Origin: Panax quinquefolius
Lineage: Eukaryota; Streptophyta; Magnoliopsida; Apiales; Araliaceae
Assembly: GCA_020205615.1 (NCBI GenBank)
Contig: CM035160.1
Span: 5,248,437-5,312,436, forward strand
Length of the DNA: 64,000 bases
Direction of reading: 5' to 3'
Part shown: positions 46,194 to 57,598 of the stretch, in pieces
Layout of the letters: each line of letters starts with the position of its first letter
How positions within the stretch are numbered: the first letter of the stretch is position 1
The notes under the pieces: generated by a model
The model's input: only the letters and a program-made list of their open reading frames with translations
What the model was told of the DNA's origin: nothing
Database searches by the model: none
Made by a program: the position numbers and the translations under genes

Positions 46194-47204
46194 TGTGACG
46201 CCCCCAAAAATAGGTATACATCACTGATACGAGTTGTCGATCGTGAGTGCGAAACAACTACAACTTTATTATTACAACATAGAAATCATTGGTTTAAATA
46301 CAAATATTATCTTCAGGCAATATCTATACTCAAATAAATCCTCATCACATTTATTGATACATTATTTTATAAAAATAGTGAGGACTACTAAACAACTCTC
46401 TACAGAACCTTCATTCCATTCCCACTGCTACATTCTTTTATATTCTCGCCTCCCGAGAAAAATGGAACAAAAGGAAAAGGGTGAATTTCAACTAGCCCAA
46501 AGAAAGAATATTATGACTAAGATAATATACAACAAATTCTTGTTAGTCTTCAACAAGGAAAAATCTAATAGAATCTGATAGACAAACAAATTTTAAATCA
46601 ATATTCGCAATGAAATAATAATTCATTAGAAGAGTTAAGTAGAGAATGCAAACTACTATCTTCATGTATGAATTTAAAAGTTCATCGTCTATCTTTTATC
46701 CCTCAGAACATCAATCAATATACATCCGGAATCAAATATTCATCTTTGCACTACTGCCAAAGATATTCATCATTAATTAATGTTCATCTAAACACTGCTT
46801 TCATCTTTGCACTTACTGACAAAGATATTCTTCGAAATCATTCATCTTTGCACTACTGAAGCCAAAGATATTCAATAATATCATCATTTAAGATGAGGAT
46901 GATGAAAATATTTTAAAGAAACGAATCTAGTGAAACAAAATGACAAGGATTAAGGATTAAGAATTTGTACTTTGTTTTATCCATGTTCAAAAATACCTCA
47001 AAAATAATCATAGTGGTGTAAAATTCAAGAATGATCAAAACATGGATACAATCAAAGCTAGTATCCGAAATAGATATTTTGACACAAAAGAAGAAATTTT
47101 ATTTTTCGGTGAATAGTCTTGAGTATCGTGAATAATAGTAACTCACACCAAAAGATAGAAATTTCCCAAAAAAAATATCTTCACGCTTAATTAATAAATA
47201 GTAC

Positions 47205-47320
47205 TTTCGTGAATAGTAACTCGTGAATAGTAACTCATGAATAGTAACTCGTGAATAGTAACTCATGAATAGTAACTCATGAATAGTAACCCGTGAATAG
47301 TAACTCATGAATAGTAACCC
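47205..47320 (-). repeat. Short tandem repeat of tgaatagtaactc
   Basis: About eight units of 14-15 bp alternating cgtgaatagtaactcg and catgaatagtaactcat. Similar arrays: 48,640-48,715 and 54,530-54,615 (E) and 58,635-58,705 (F), with fewer units in B. The frames read across it are repeat artefacts. Confidence 0.88.
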
Positions 47321-47417
47321 CGACATGAAAAAGTTCCAAATTTAATAAAAAGTTCCAACCAATATTTCAGCATAATGATATTGAAGAAATAATATCATTT
47401 GAGAAGAAAATAACATC

Positions 47418-47422
47418 CCTTA
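47418..47422. repeat. Target-site duplication cctta, left copy (element E)
   Basis: cctta precedes TGTGACGA at 47,423 and recurs at 56,125-56,129 directly after ...AGTCTTACA. Joining the flanks restores the D LTR (aacatcccttacctctcga), as in F at 58,802. Confidence 0.95.
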
Positions 47423-50202
47423 TGTGACGACCCCAAAATAGGTCCATTCCATCCAACCCATTCTGAGTCGCCAAATACATGGTACAGAAACAACTACAAC
47501 TTTATTATCACAACAATAAAACTGTGAGTTTAAATACAAATATTATCTTCTAGACAATATTTATACTCAAATAAATCCTCATCACATTTATTGATACATT
47601 ATTTTACAATAATGGTGAGGACTACTAAACAACTCTCTCTAGAACCTTCATTCCATACCCCGACTAGTACTCGCGCTACATTCTCGCCTCCCCGAGAAGG
47701 AAAATGGAATAACAAGGAAAAGGGTGAGCTCAACTAGCCCAAGAAGAATGTTATGACTAAGATAATATACAACAAATTATCGTTAGTCTCCAACAGGAAA
47801 AATCGATAGAATACAATAGACAACAAGTTTCGGATCAATATTCGCGTGAAATAATAATTCATTAGAAGAGTTAAGTAGAGAATGCAAACTACTATCTTAC
47901 ATGTATGAATTTAAAAGTTCATCGCTCATCTTTTATCCTGTAACAACAATCAATATACATCTGGAATCAAATATTCATCTTTGCACTCAGAGCCAAAGAT
48001 ATTCATCAATCGGTCGTGTTCATCTCAACACTGCTCATCTTTGCACTAAAGGCCAAAGATATTCATCGATCGGTCGTGTTCATTTAAACACTGTTCATCT
48101 TTTTTACTGTGCCAAAGATATTCATCGATCATTCGTATTCATTTAAACACCTATTCATCTTTGACTACTGGCCAAAGATATTCTTCAGAAATCATTCATC
48201 TTTGCACTACTGAGCCAAAGATATTCTTGAAAATCATTCATCTTTGCACTACGGGCCAAAGATATTCAATAATATCATCATTTAAGACCGAGGATGATGA
48301 AAATATTTTTAAAGAACGAATCCAAAGAAACAAAATGACAAGGATTAAGGATTAAGGATTCAGTACTTTATTTTATCCATGTCCAACAATACCTCAAAAA
48401 TAATCATAGTGAAGTAAAATTCAAGAATGATCAAAACATGGATCTGATCAAAGCTAGTATCCGAATAGATATTTTGGACGAAAAGAAAAATTTTATTTTT
48501 TTCGATGAATAATCTTGAGATATCGTGAATAGTCCCAGATATCGTGAATAATAGCCTTAGATATCGTGAATAAGTAACTCAGACACCAAAAGATAGAAAT
48601 TCCACAAAAAACATCTTCACGCTTCAATGAATAGTACTAAATGAATAGTAACTCGTGAATAAGTAACTCATGAATAAGAACTCGTGAATAGTAACTCATG
48701 AATAAGTAACCCGACATGAAAAAGTTCCAAATTTGATAAAAGTACCAACCAATATTTCAAAGATAATGATATTGAAGAATTAATATCATTTGAGAAGAAA
48801 ATAACATCCCTTACCTCAAAGAATCGATTTGGAAGGAAAGGTCAAGTGATCTTTGAATGAAACTTGTCTTGAACAAAGAACTCTCAAAGTATCTAAATAC
48901 TCACAAAATACGCTCGATAATATAGAGAGAGAAAAGAGAAAACTTTGTTTCGTGTGATTTTCAATTCTAACTTAGCCCTCATTTATAGGAAAATGTTAGC
49001 CAAAAAGCGGACTTTGACTGCTTTTACACGATGGCTTTACACGCTACTATTGCCACCCACCACATTTGAAATAAAATTCAGCACATTTCTTCACCAACCA
49101 CAAGTGGGGTCCACTCAATTCTAGAATTTTCCACCAAAATCAATTATAACCCTAATTTCCGAATCGGACACCTCTTAAAATTCATAACAAATCATTCGTA
49201 CATTTTTAACGGTTCAAAATTTGTGGACATATACTCAACTTATATATGTATAACATATCCAAAATTACCACAATCAACTATCGGATTAAAAATTATAACC
49301 CCATGATATATCTCAAACCCACGATTTAATTTTTAATACCTCCAATCCATATAAAATCTCGATAAAACACCTCAACAATAATTTCTTCATTTATAACCAC
49401 ATAAATAAATCCATCATTTATATCCACATAAAATAAATATTTCCTTATCATATGAATCAATAATTAATTATTCACAAATAATATTACGAGAATCACATTT
49501 ATGACAACCAGTCGTTCCCGGAAAGAGGGGCTTTAGATAAGGATTTCTCCTTCTTGGCGCGCAATTAGGTGACCAAACCTCTCCTCGATGAACTTTCTAG
49601 ACATTGCCAATAATGCTATCTAATAATATTATTCAAATAATATGAATTATTGATCCGATAATGGAGATAATGTGCGATGACAATTATTGAGCAATGATAA
49701 TATAAAATATCAACGCAAAGATTATTGAATCAATAAAATAAAATATTGAACGAATTCTTCGTGAAAATTATTGAGTAGTGCCTTCACGTAAGGATCAATA
49801 ATTCAACAATCTTGTGCAATACTGGTAATAATCTTTATGCGACCACGCGTATTCAGATATTTTAACCACCGGGTATTCCAATGGTCTTAATTTGATAATA
49901 ACTACGCCGTTATTTTTAACCAACTTATATTTGTCGTTTTCTTCATCCAATCGCTTTCCGTTATGGGGCCCACACATGGTCAAGCACCGTCAAATGCATT
50001 TAATATTCTGACAAAGATTTAATATTCCACGACCAAACGAATATTCCCCGACAAAATGAATATTTTATAACCACTTGCTTATTTTGAAATATTTGCGTAT
50101 TTAACCCTTAACTATCCATATTAATCAAATCAACCCTTACTATTTCAAAATAATAAATAAAGGAAATTCCTTTTTATTTAAAAAAAAATTCGTGGTCTTA
50201 CA
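47423..50202 (-). repeat. Element E, 3' LTR
   Basis: About 2.78 kb. It has the inverted-repeat minisatellite (47,965-48,270, about six units, more than in B), the gaatagtaactc array, a minus-strand TATA-like CCTATAAATGAGGGC near 48,980, and the conserved ggctttaga...ccaaacctct block (49,525-49,580). Confidence 0.93.
47965..48270 (-). repeat. ~57-bp LTR minisatellite with an inverted repeat per unit, element E 3' LTR
   Basis: About six units with ATCTTTG...CAAAGAT and gatcggtcgtgttcat-type spacers; the last units are shortened to about 38-45 bp. The matching array in the 5' LTR spans 53,875-54,180. Confidence 0.85.
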
Positions 50203-51300
50203 ACCTCCCTCCTTTATGAAATTTCGTCCTCGAAATTGGCGTGCGATACACAGTTTTTCAAAGATGAGGATACCTCGCTTTCATTTCCGTTTCCAATTCC
50301 CAGGTCATTTCCTCTATAGCATGATTCCTCCACAAAACTTTAACTTGTGGTATGACCTTGGTGCATAGGACATGCTCTTTCCCATCCAAGATCTTGACAG
50401 GTACCTCCTCATACGTTAAGTCTTCTGGCTATCTCGTCCTGGTTCTAACTTCAATAACGTGTTTCGGTCGTCCACGTATTTACGTAACATCGATCGTGAA
50501 AAACGTTATGAACACGCCGTCGTACTTGGTGGTAAAAGCGAGTCTATAGGCCACGGTTCCTATTCAATCGAGAATTTCAAATGGATTAATAAATCGAAGG
50601 TTTGAGCTTTCCTCACCTCACCGATTCTCGCTTTTAAAATAACAACTTCTTGCACCTCCTTCTTCAAATTCATCACTCGGTGTGTGTAGCTTGAACGACT
50701 TTAACTTTATCGATTAAAGTCGATTATACTCAGTATATCATCACGTACATCATATATCATCACGTGGGTACCTAGAGTTTTCATCTCCATCTCTATTATT
50801 TGTATATTATCTGAAATGAGTCTTTGACAATATTGTACTCGTGCTTGTATACGATCTTCTACTCAACACGTCGGCTACCACGTTCGCTTTTCGAGGATGG
50901 CATGGTCGTAACACGTCTTTGAAATGAGTCTCCTCTTGAGTTCTTGAAGCTCTTCCCACATTCCTTGCTCCATTCGAATTTTGTATCTCTACGAGTTAGC
51001 TACGTTAATGGAATAGCGATTCGAGAATATCCTTCAACGTATCTCCGATAATAACCAACTAAGCCTGAAAACTACGCATTTCGATTCACCGACTTAGGTT
51101 GTTCTCAATGTGACTCATATCCCAACCTTGGATAAAGACGTCACAATGACACCTATCGATTTACTATCGCACGAATATGGCGTCCCTTACAGAGAGTGCG
51201 GCTTGGGTGAATTCCACAAAGGAAGTCACAAGATAAAGGCTCGTGTACCAAATTCTATAGTTGAATTTTTAACTCCACGAAGTTCAATAGGAGCCATTCG
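50203..51300 (-). pseudogene. Element E pol remnant: chromodomain-like tail, scraps of RNase H/RT, foreign filler
   Basis: The segments and joints are the same as in B: tail (50,203-50,610), a jump over the integrase core to attctcgctttt (about 50,622), linker with gatcttctactcaacacgtcgg, a jump over part of RNase H near 50,910 (gtaacacgtctttgaaatgag), RT connection to about 51,105, a ~160-bp segment of unknown origin (51,108-51,267), then the protease-RT linker. No catalytic RT or integrase residues are left. Confidence 0.85.
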
Positions 51301-51890
51301 ATATGAGATTTTAGAAATGAGTTTTGTCTGGGTTCAAAAGTCGATACAAAATTTAATATCGGTCTTTGGGAGTAAGCCAATAAATTCTTGAGAAATACGT
51401 CCGGGAAAATCAATAACAACAAGAATATTATTCAAATCGACGTGTCTTTATTCAAATCCATAACACGGACTAAGAAAACTTGACATCCGTAATAAACGAA
51501 TGACTTCATGGCTTGATATGAAAATGTTTGACTACAATGGTTTGATCGCTTGAGTTCGAATAATGAGTTGCTTAGGAATATGAAAACTAACAACCTTACA
51601 AAAGCAATCAATTTTGGCATGATGAGTAGTTAACCAATCAATCCCCAAAAGCAAGTATCTTTAAAGAGATAAGGTCAACGAGTAAGTAATGGTGCCAACT
51701 TGAATCAAACAAGATTTTTTAAACAACGGATGTAATGAAAGTTTCTCCTAACGGAGTCTCCATAAATAGGTCAAAGTCTAATTTCTCCGTAGTCAAGTTC
51801 AAGCGTTGAGCGCAAAGCAAAGAGATAAAAGAATGGGTAGAACCCATTATCTAGTAAAGGTATAAACATCGCAAGAATTTATAATTAACT
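51300..51890 (-). pseudogene. Element E protease region
   Basis: DNA matching the protease of C and D, including cttaggaatatgaaaactaacaacc (51,567-51,600), the gatgagtagttaaccaatcaatcc segment (reverse of the DWLTTHH motif) and gaatgggtagaacccattatc near the active site. The frame is broken by indels. Confidence 0.7.
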
Positions 51891-51899
51891 AACCTTGTA

Positions 51900-53132
51900 C
51901 TAACTTCGTTCGGGTTCTCTCGTATTTTGACCGGTCCACGACAAACGCTCTTCCGAGGAATCGTTGACTTTGACTTTTCTGGGACATCCTTTTGAGTCAC
52001 CGTCCCCACATTGAACTAGGTTTAATATCGTCTGATCTCGAAGCGATATGTCCTTCCTTTCCACAACTATAGCATACCTTGAACTGCTGTGGGCGCTTTG
52101 ACCCGATATGTCCCTCTTTTCGCATTTGTAGCATATGACCGGTGGTCGTTTCTCCTCCCTTAGAACCGATTCTTTCGCCAACGACGCTGTCTTCACATAG
52201 TCGTTGTTAAATCTCCTCTTTTTAAAATCTCCTCCCGACTCGCTTCTTCATTTTCATGACCATGATTACCACCAGAGTGGTTACCATTTCATCTCGTCTG
52301 CTTTTTTCTCCGCAGTTATCATTATTCTGTTGATACGCTATCTCCGGTACGATCCCCGGTTATGGTCCTCGATTGGCCAGTACTTTCGTTATCTCGCTTT
52401 CTAATAATTGAGCCTCGCTTTACAACATCTGAATAAAGAGAAAGTTTATGAGAAATGAGATATCGACGTATGCCAGTTTCAAACCTCTAAGAAACATCCG
52501 CCATACGTTCCTCATTCTCCACCAAATGAGGTGCAAACACGGATAACTCTCTGCAAACTTTGCCTCGTCTTTGAGACACCGTCATTGTTGTTTTTTGCTC
52601 TAATCTGATGAACTCCACTTCCTTCATATAGCGAACACTTTCGGAAAGTATTTGTCATTAAATAGTCTCTGAAACGTCTCCCAAGACATCTTTGAAAGTG
52701 GTGGATGGAGTACGCTTCACAGACTCCCACCGATGGTCTGCCTCGCCACTTTTAACATAAAAGGTGGCGAATGGAACCTTCTGTTCTCCGTGCATCCCAA
52801 GACATCGAATATCTTGGTAATTTGCTTGACCCGTGTTTTCGCCATGATCGGATCCGCTTTCCCTTAAATTCGTGGTCCCAACTCTTTGAATCGCTTGCAT
52901 TTGTGACAACCGTGAATTGCTATCATTTCCTCCTCAGATTTTGAACACGAGTCTCCTCGTCTGCGATTTTGCATGAACTGCAAAAAGCTTCTAAACATCC
53001 CTCGTTCATCATCTCTTTCGGTGGTGTTGTTCACGGGAGGAACATTGCCACTGTTGACGCTCTCTCCTCGTTGGTAAAGATGAGCATCTCCACTGTCTCA
53101 TTTACTCCATTATTAATATTCTCGATCGACAT
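51900..53132 (-). pseudogene. Element E gag, frame-broken but nearly full length
   Basis: Start at ATG 53,132 (MSIENINNGVNETVE), aligned with gag starts of A and C. Core pieces are TGQANYQDIRCLGMHGEQKVPFATF (split into frames near 52,790) and the capsid C-terminal segment near 52,420-52,480. Zinc-knuckle DNA is at 52,060-52,140 (VICYKCEK...). Many one- or two-base indels interrupt it; given the recent look of the LTRs, some could be sequencing errors. Gag would package the element's RNA. Confidence 0.78.
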
Positions 53133-53307
53133 TCTCAAATCTTCATCATAAAACAAGGGTTAATTAAGGAAATCAATATATCACATAATATCCCTATATA
53201 ATGACCAACTAACAAATAAGCTTAGGTAGGACACACTAGCGAAGGATTTACTCGTCTCTCCCCTCCTAGTTCTATTCCCCGATCTCCGCCAGAGATCATA
53301 TCCCTAA

Positions 53308-53320
53308 GCTCTGATACCAA
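53308..53320 (-). other. Primer-binding site, element E
   Basis: Minus-strand TTGGTATCAGAGC, an exact match to the standard initiator Met-tRNA primer complement, one base from the 5' LTR. Confidence 0.9.
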
Positions 53321-53321
53321 C

Positions 53322-56124
53322 CGTGACGACCCCAAAATAGGTCCATTCCATCCAACCCATTCTCGAGTCGCCAAATACATGGTGCAAACAACTACAACTT
53401 TATTATCACAACAATAAAAGCGTGAGTTTAAATACAAATATTATCTTCTAGACAATATTTATACTCAAATAAATCCTCATCACATTTATTGATACATTAT
53501 TTTACAATAATGGTGAGGACTACTAAACAACTCTCTCTAGAACCTTCATTCCATACCCCGACTAGTACTTTCGCTACATTCTCGCCTCCCCGAGAAGGAA
53601 AATGGAATAACAAGGAAAAGGGTGAGCTCAACTAGCCCAAAAAAGAATGTTATGACTAAGATAATATACAACAAATTATCGTTAGTCTCCAACAGGAAAA
53701 ATCGATAGAATACAATAGACAACAAGTTTCGGATCAATATTCGCAATGAAATAATAATTCATTAGAAGAGTTAAGTAGAGAATGCAAACTACTATCTTCT
53801 ATGTATGAATTTAAAAGTTCATCGCCTATCTTTTATCCTCAGTAATAACAATCAATATACATCCGAATCAAATATTCATCTTTGCACTACAGCCAAAGAT
53901 ATTCATCAATCCATTATGTTCATCTCAACACTGCTCATCTTTGCACTAAAGGCCAAAGATATTCATCGATCATTCGTGTTCATTTAAACACTGCTCATCT
54001 TTGCACTACGAGCCAAAGATATTCATCGATCGGTCATGTTCATTTAAACACCTATTCATCTTTTGACTACTAAAGCCAAAGATATTCTTCGAAAATCATT
54101 CATCTTTGCATTACGGGCCAAAGATATTCTTCGAAATCATTCATCTTTTTTTGCACTACAAAAGCCAAAGATATTCAATAATATCATCATTTAAGACCGA
54201 GGATGATGAAAATATTTTTAAAGAACGAATCCAAAGAAACAAAATGACAAGGATTAAGGATTAAGGATTCAGTACTTTATTTTATCCATGTCCAACAATA
54301 CCTCAAAAATAATCATAGTGAAGTAAAATTCAAGAATGATCAAAACATGGATACAATCAAAGCTAGTATCCGAATAGATATTTTGACGAAAAGAAGAAAT
54401 TTTATTTTTCGATGAATAGTCTTGCCAGTATCGTGAATAGTCTCAGATATCGTGAATAGTCTTGCCGATATCGTGAATAGTAACTCACACCAAAAGATGA
54501 AATTCCACAAAAAACATCTTCACGCTTACATGAATAGTACTCGTGAATAGTAACTCGTGAATAGTAACTCATGAATAGTAACTCGTGAATAGTAACTCAT
54601 GAATAGTAACCCCGACATGAAAAAGTTCCAAATTTGATAAAAAGTACCAACCAATATTTCAGCATAATGATATTGAAGAATTAATATCATTTGAGAAGAA
54701 AATAACATCCCTTACCTCAAAGAATCGAGTGCTTGGAAGGAAAGGTGGAAGTGATCTTGAATGAAACTTGTCTTTGAATAAAGAACTCTCAAAGTATCTA
54801 AATACTCACAAAATACGCTCAATAATATAGAGAGAAAAAGAGAAAACTTTGTTTCTCGTGTGATTTTCAATTCTAACTTAGCCCTTCTATTTATAGGAAA
54901 ATGTTAGCTTGTAGAAAGCAGACTTGACCAAGCACTCGATGGCTTTACACGCTACTATTGCCACCCACCACATTTGAAATAAAATTCAGCACATTTCTTC
55001 ACCAACCACAAGTGGGGTCCACTCAATTCTAGAATTTTCCACCAAAATCAATTATAACCCTAATTTCCTAATCGGACACCTCTTAAAATTCATAACAAAT
55101 CATTCGTACATTTTAACGGTTCAAAATTTGTGGACATATACTCAACTTATATATGTATAACATATCCAAAAATTACCACAATCCAACGGTTTGGATTAAA
55201 AATTATAACCCCTGAATATATCTCAAAACCCTGATTTAATTTTTAATACCTCCAATCCGATAAAATAATCGATAAAACACCTCAACAATAATTTCTTCAT
55301 TTATAACCACATAAATAAATCCATCATTTATATCCACATAAAATAAATATTTCCTTATCATATGAATCAATAATTAATTATTCACAAATAATATTACGTA
55401 ATCACATTTATGACAACCAGTTTGCTCCTGAGAAGAGGGGCTTTCCGATAAGGATTTCTCCATTCTTGGTAGCGCAATTAGGTGACCAAACCTCTCCTTG
55501 ATGAACTTTCTAGACATTGCCAATAATTCTATCTAATAATATTATTCAAATAATATGAATTATTGATCCGATAATGGAGATAATGCGGCGTGTGACAATT
55601 ATTGAGCAATGAATAATATAAAATATCAACGCAAAGAATTATTGAATCAATAAAATAAAATATTGAACAAGAACTCATGTGAAAATTATTGAGTAGTGCC
55701 TTCTTACGTAAGGATCAATAATTCAACAATCACTGCGTAATACCGTGTCTACATTTAAAACCACGCCAGACATCGTATTTTAACCACCGGGTATTCCAAC
55801 AGTCTTAACGGTAATAACTACTACCAAGTTATTTTTAACCAACTTATATTTGTCGTTTTCTTCATCCAATCGCTTTCCGTTATGGGGCCCACACATGGTC
55901 GTACAATACCGTCATTTATTTAATATTCCCAAATGATCTTTAATATTCCACGACCAAACGAATATTCCCTACAAAAAAATGAATATTTTATAACCACTTG
56001 CTTATTTTGAAATATTTATGTATTTAACCCTTAACTATCCATATTAATCAAATCAACCTTACTATTTCAAAATAATAAATAAAGGAAATTCCTTTTATTT
56101 AAAAAAAAAATTTGAAGTCTTACA
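53322..56124 (-). repeat. Element E, 5' LTR
   Basis: About 2.80 kb, closely matching 47,423-50,202. Differences are clustered, for example tctcgagtcg for tctgagtcg and ctttcgct for ctcgcgct. The minisatellite is at 53,875-54,180 and the gaatagtaactc array at 54,530-54,615. Confidence 0.93.
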
Positions 56125-57598
56125 CCTTACCTCTCGAAAGATTAATACTTCTAATTTGGAATACTAATGTATATAGTCTTTGAAGGAACTTGCACCGCCT
56201 AACAATACTCAAAGTATACTCAAAATACTCACAAGAATACGCTCGATAATATAGAGAGAAAACTTGATTTACAGTGTGATTTTCAATTCTAACCTAAGCA
56301 CCCTATTTATAGGAAAATCGCTTAGAACACCAAAGCGAAAATTTAATATAATATTATTATTTATAATAAAATTTCCTACGCCAACCTTCCAAGAACTGAA
56401 TTCAGCTCATTCAACCCACATATGTAACACACCATAATGAAAAAACGTTTTTCTAATTTTAAATATTTTAAACTTCCAAAATCAATTATTTTGAACTTGA
56501 ACTTCAATAATTCATAATAAATAGCCCTTTCATCAGAAAATTCGAATCTCGTGAGTTTTTATAGAAAATTCAATTCTCTACAACTTTACAGAAGAAAAGT
56601 TTTCCAAATTCTAAATAGAAATTGACCGAAATCCACAAACAGGCGATTTTACAAGCTATAATCAAATTTCAATCGATAAATGGGGTCCAATTTACATGTT
56701 TAACATGTTTTAAATATTTATTGCAACAAAAATACTCTTCCTCCTCGTATACTCATATATCCCACATTCGTTGTAAAAATATCACCATTATTATATTATT
56801 AAAATATAATAATATATTTAAATGAATTATTTTATCGAGAAAAAGATAAAATTTTAATTTTCAACAATTGTCACATTAAAATTTTTCTCCATCTATATCC
56901 ACATAAAATCAATATTTTCCTCATCATATGAATCAATAATTAATTATTCACAAATAATATTACGAGAATCACAATATTGACAACCGCAGCGCGGTTCAAG
57001 GAAGAGGGGCTTTCGATAAGAATTTCTTCTTCTTGGCGCATGATTAGGTGACCAAACCTCTCCTTAGACGAACTTTCTAGACATTGCCAATAATGTTATC
57101 AAATAATATTATTCGGATAATATGAATTATTGCTTCGATAATGAAAAAATCTTGTGTAATGACAATTATCAAACAACAACTGAATATAAAATATAAACGC
57201 AAAAGAATTATTAACTCAATAAAATCTTTGAGCAAGAATTCTCGTAACCATTATTGAGTAGTGTCTTCTTACATAAGAATCAATAATTGGTGCAATACCG
57301 TGTATCTTCTTGTGTTTTAACCACAAGGTATTTTAACAAAGATTAATCTTGAAATAACTACGCCTAGATTATTTTTAAACCACTTATATTTGTCGTTTTC
57401 TTCATTCAATCGCTTTTTCCGTTATGGGCTCCACATGGTTTCGCCCATCGCATTTAATATTCCCCGATTATGCATTTAATATTCCACGACCAAACGAATA
57501 TTCCCCACAACAATGAATATTTTATAACCACTTGCTTATTTTGAAGTATTTGCGTATTTTACCCCTAACTATCCACATTAATCAAATCAACCCTTCTT
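56125..57598 (-). repeat. Element D 3' LTR, middle part
   Basis: Resumes with the second cctta copy (ccttacctctcgaaag) and runs to ...atcaaatcaaccctt, where solo LTR F begins. It contains the conserved ggctttcg...ccaaacctct block (57,009-57,062). Confidence 0.88.

Larger units (their letters stand above)
46194..47422 (-). repeat. Element D 3' LTR, distal part
   Basis: Begins TGTGACGCCCCC, contains the inverted-repeat minisatellite (46,735-46,880) and the gaatagtaactc array (47,205-47,320). It is interrupted after ...aacatccctta by element E. Confidence 0.88.
47423..56124 (-). mobile_element. Ty3/gypsy element E, complete non-autonomous copy, sister of B
   Basis: 8.7 kb with two full LTRs (47,423-50,202 and 53,322-56,124), a perfect TTGGTATCAGAGC primer site, a polypurine tract and an exact 5-bp duplication. 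The internal region is only about 3.1 kb: gag and protease region remain, while integrase core, part of RNase H and RT core are gone. The two LTRs are very similar, differing mostly by clustered small changes, so insertion looks recent. The element must have used proteins supplied by another copy. Confidence 0.93.

Noticed and set aside
47099..47326. Frame reading repeated FMSYYSRVTIHELL
   Set aside because: Translation of the gaatagtaactc array on the minus strand; repeated in E and F, not a protein.
47965..48270. CRISPR-like look: repeated short motif with variable loops and near-regular spacing
   Set aside because: Plant nuclear LTR, no cas genes, the spacers are also repeats, and identical arrays lie in sister LTRs.
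51110..51391. 93-codon plus-strand frame in element E as a host gene
   Set aside because: It overlaps pol-derived sequence at its end and the B copy is not open in the same way; kept only as a possible captured fragment.
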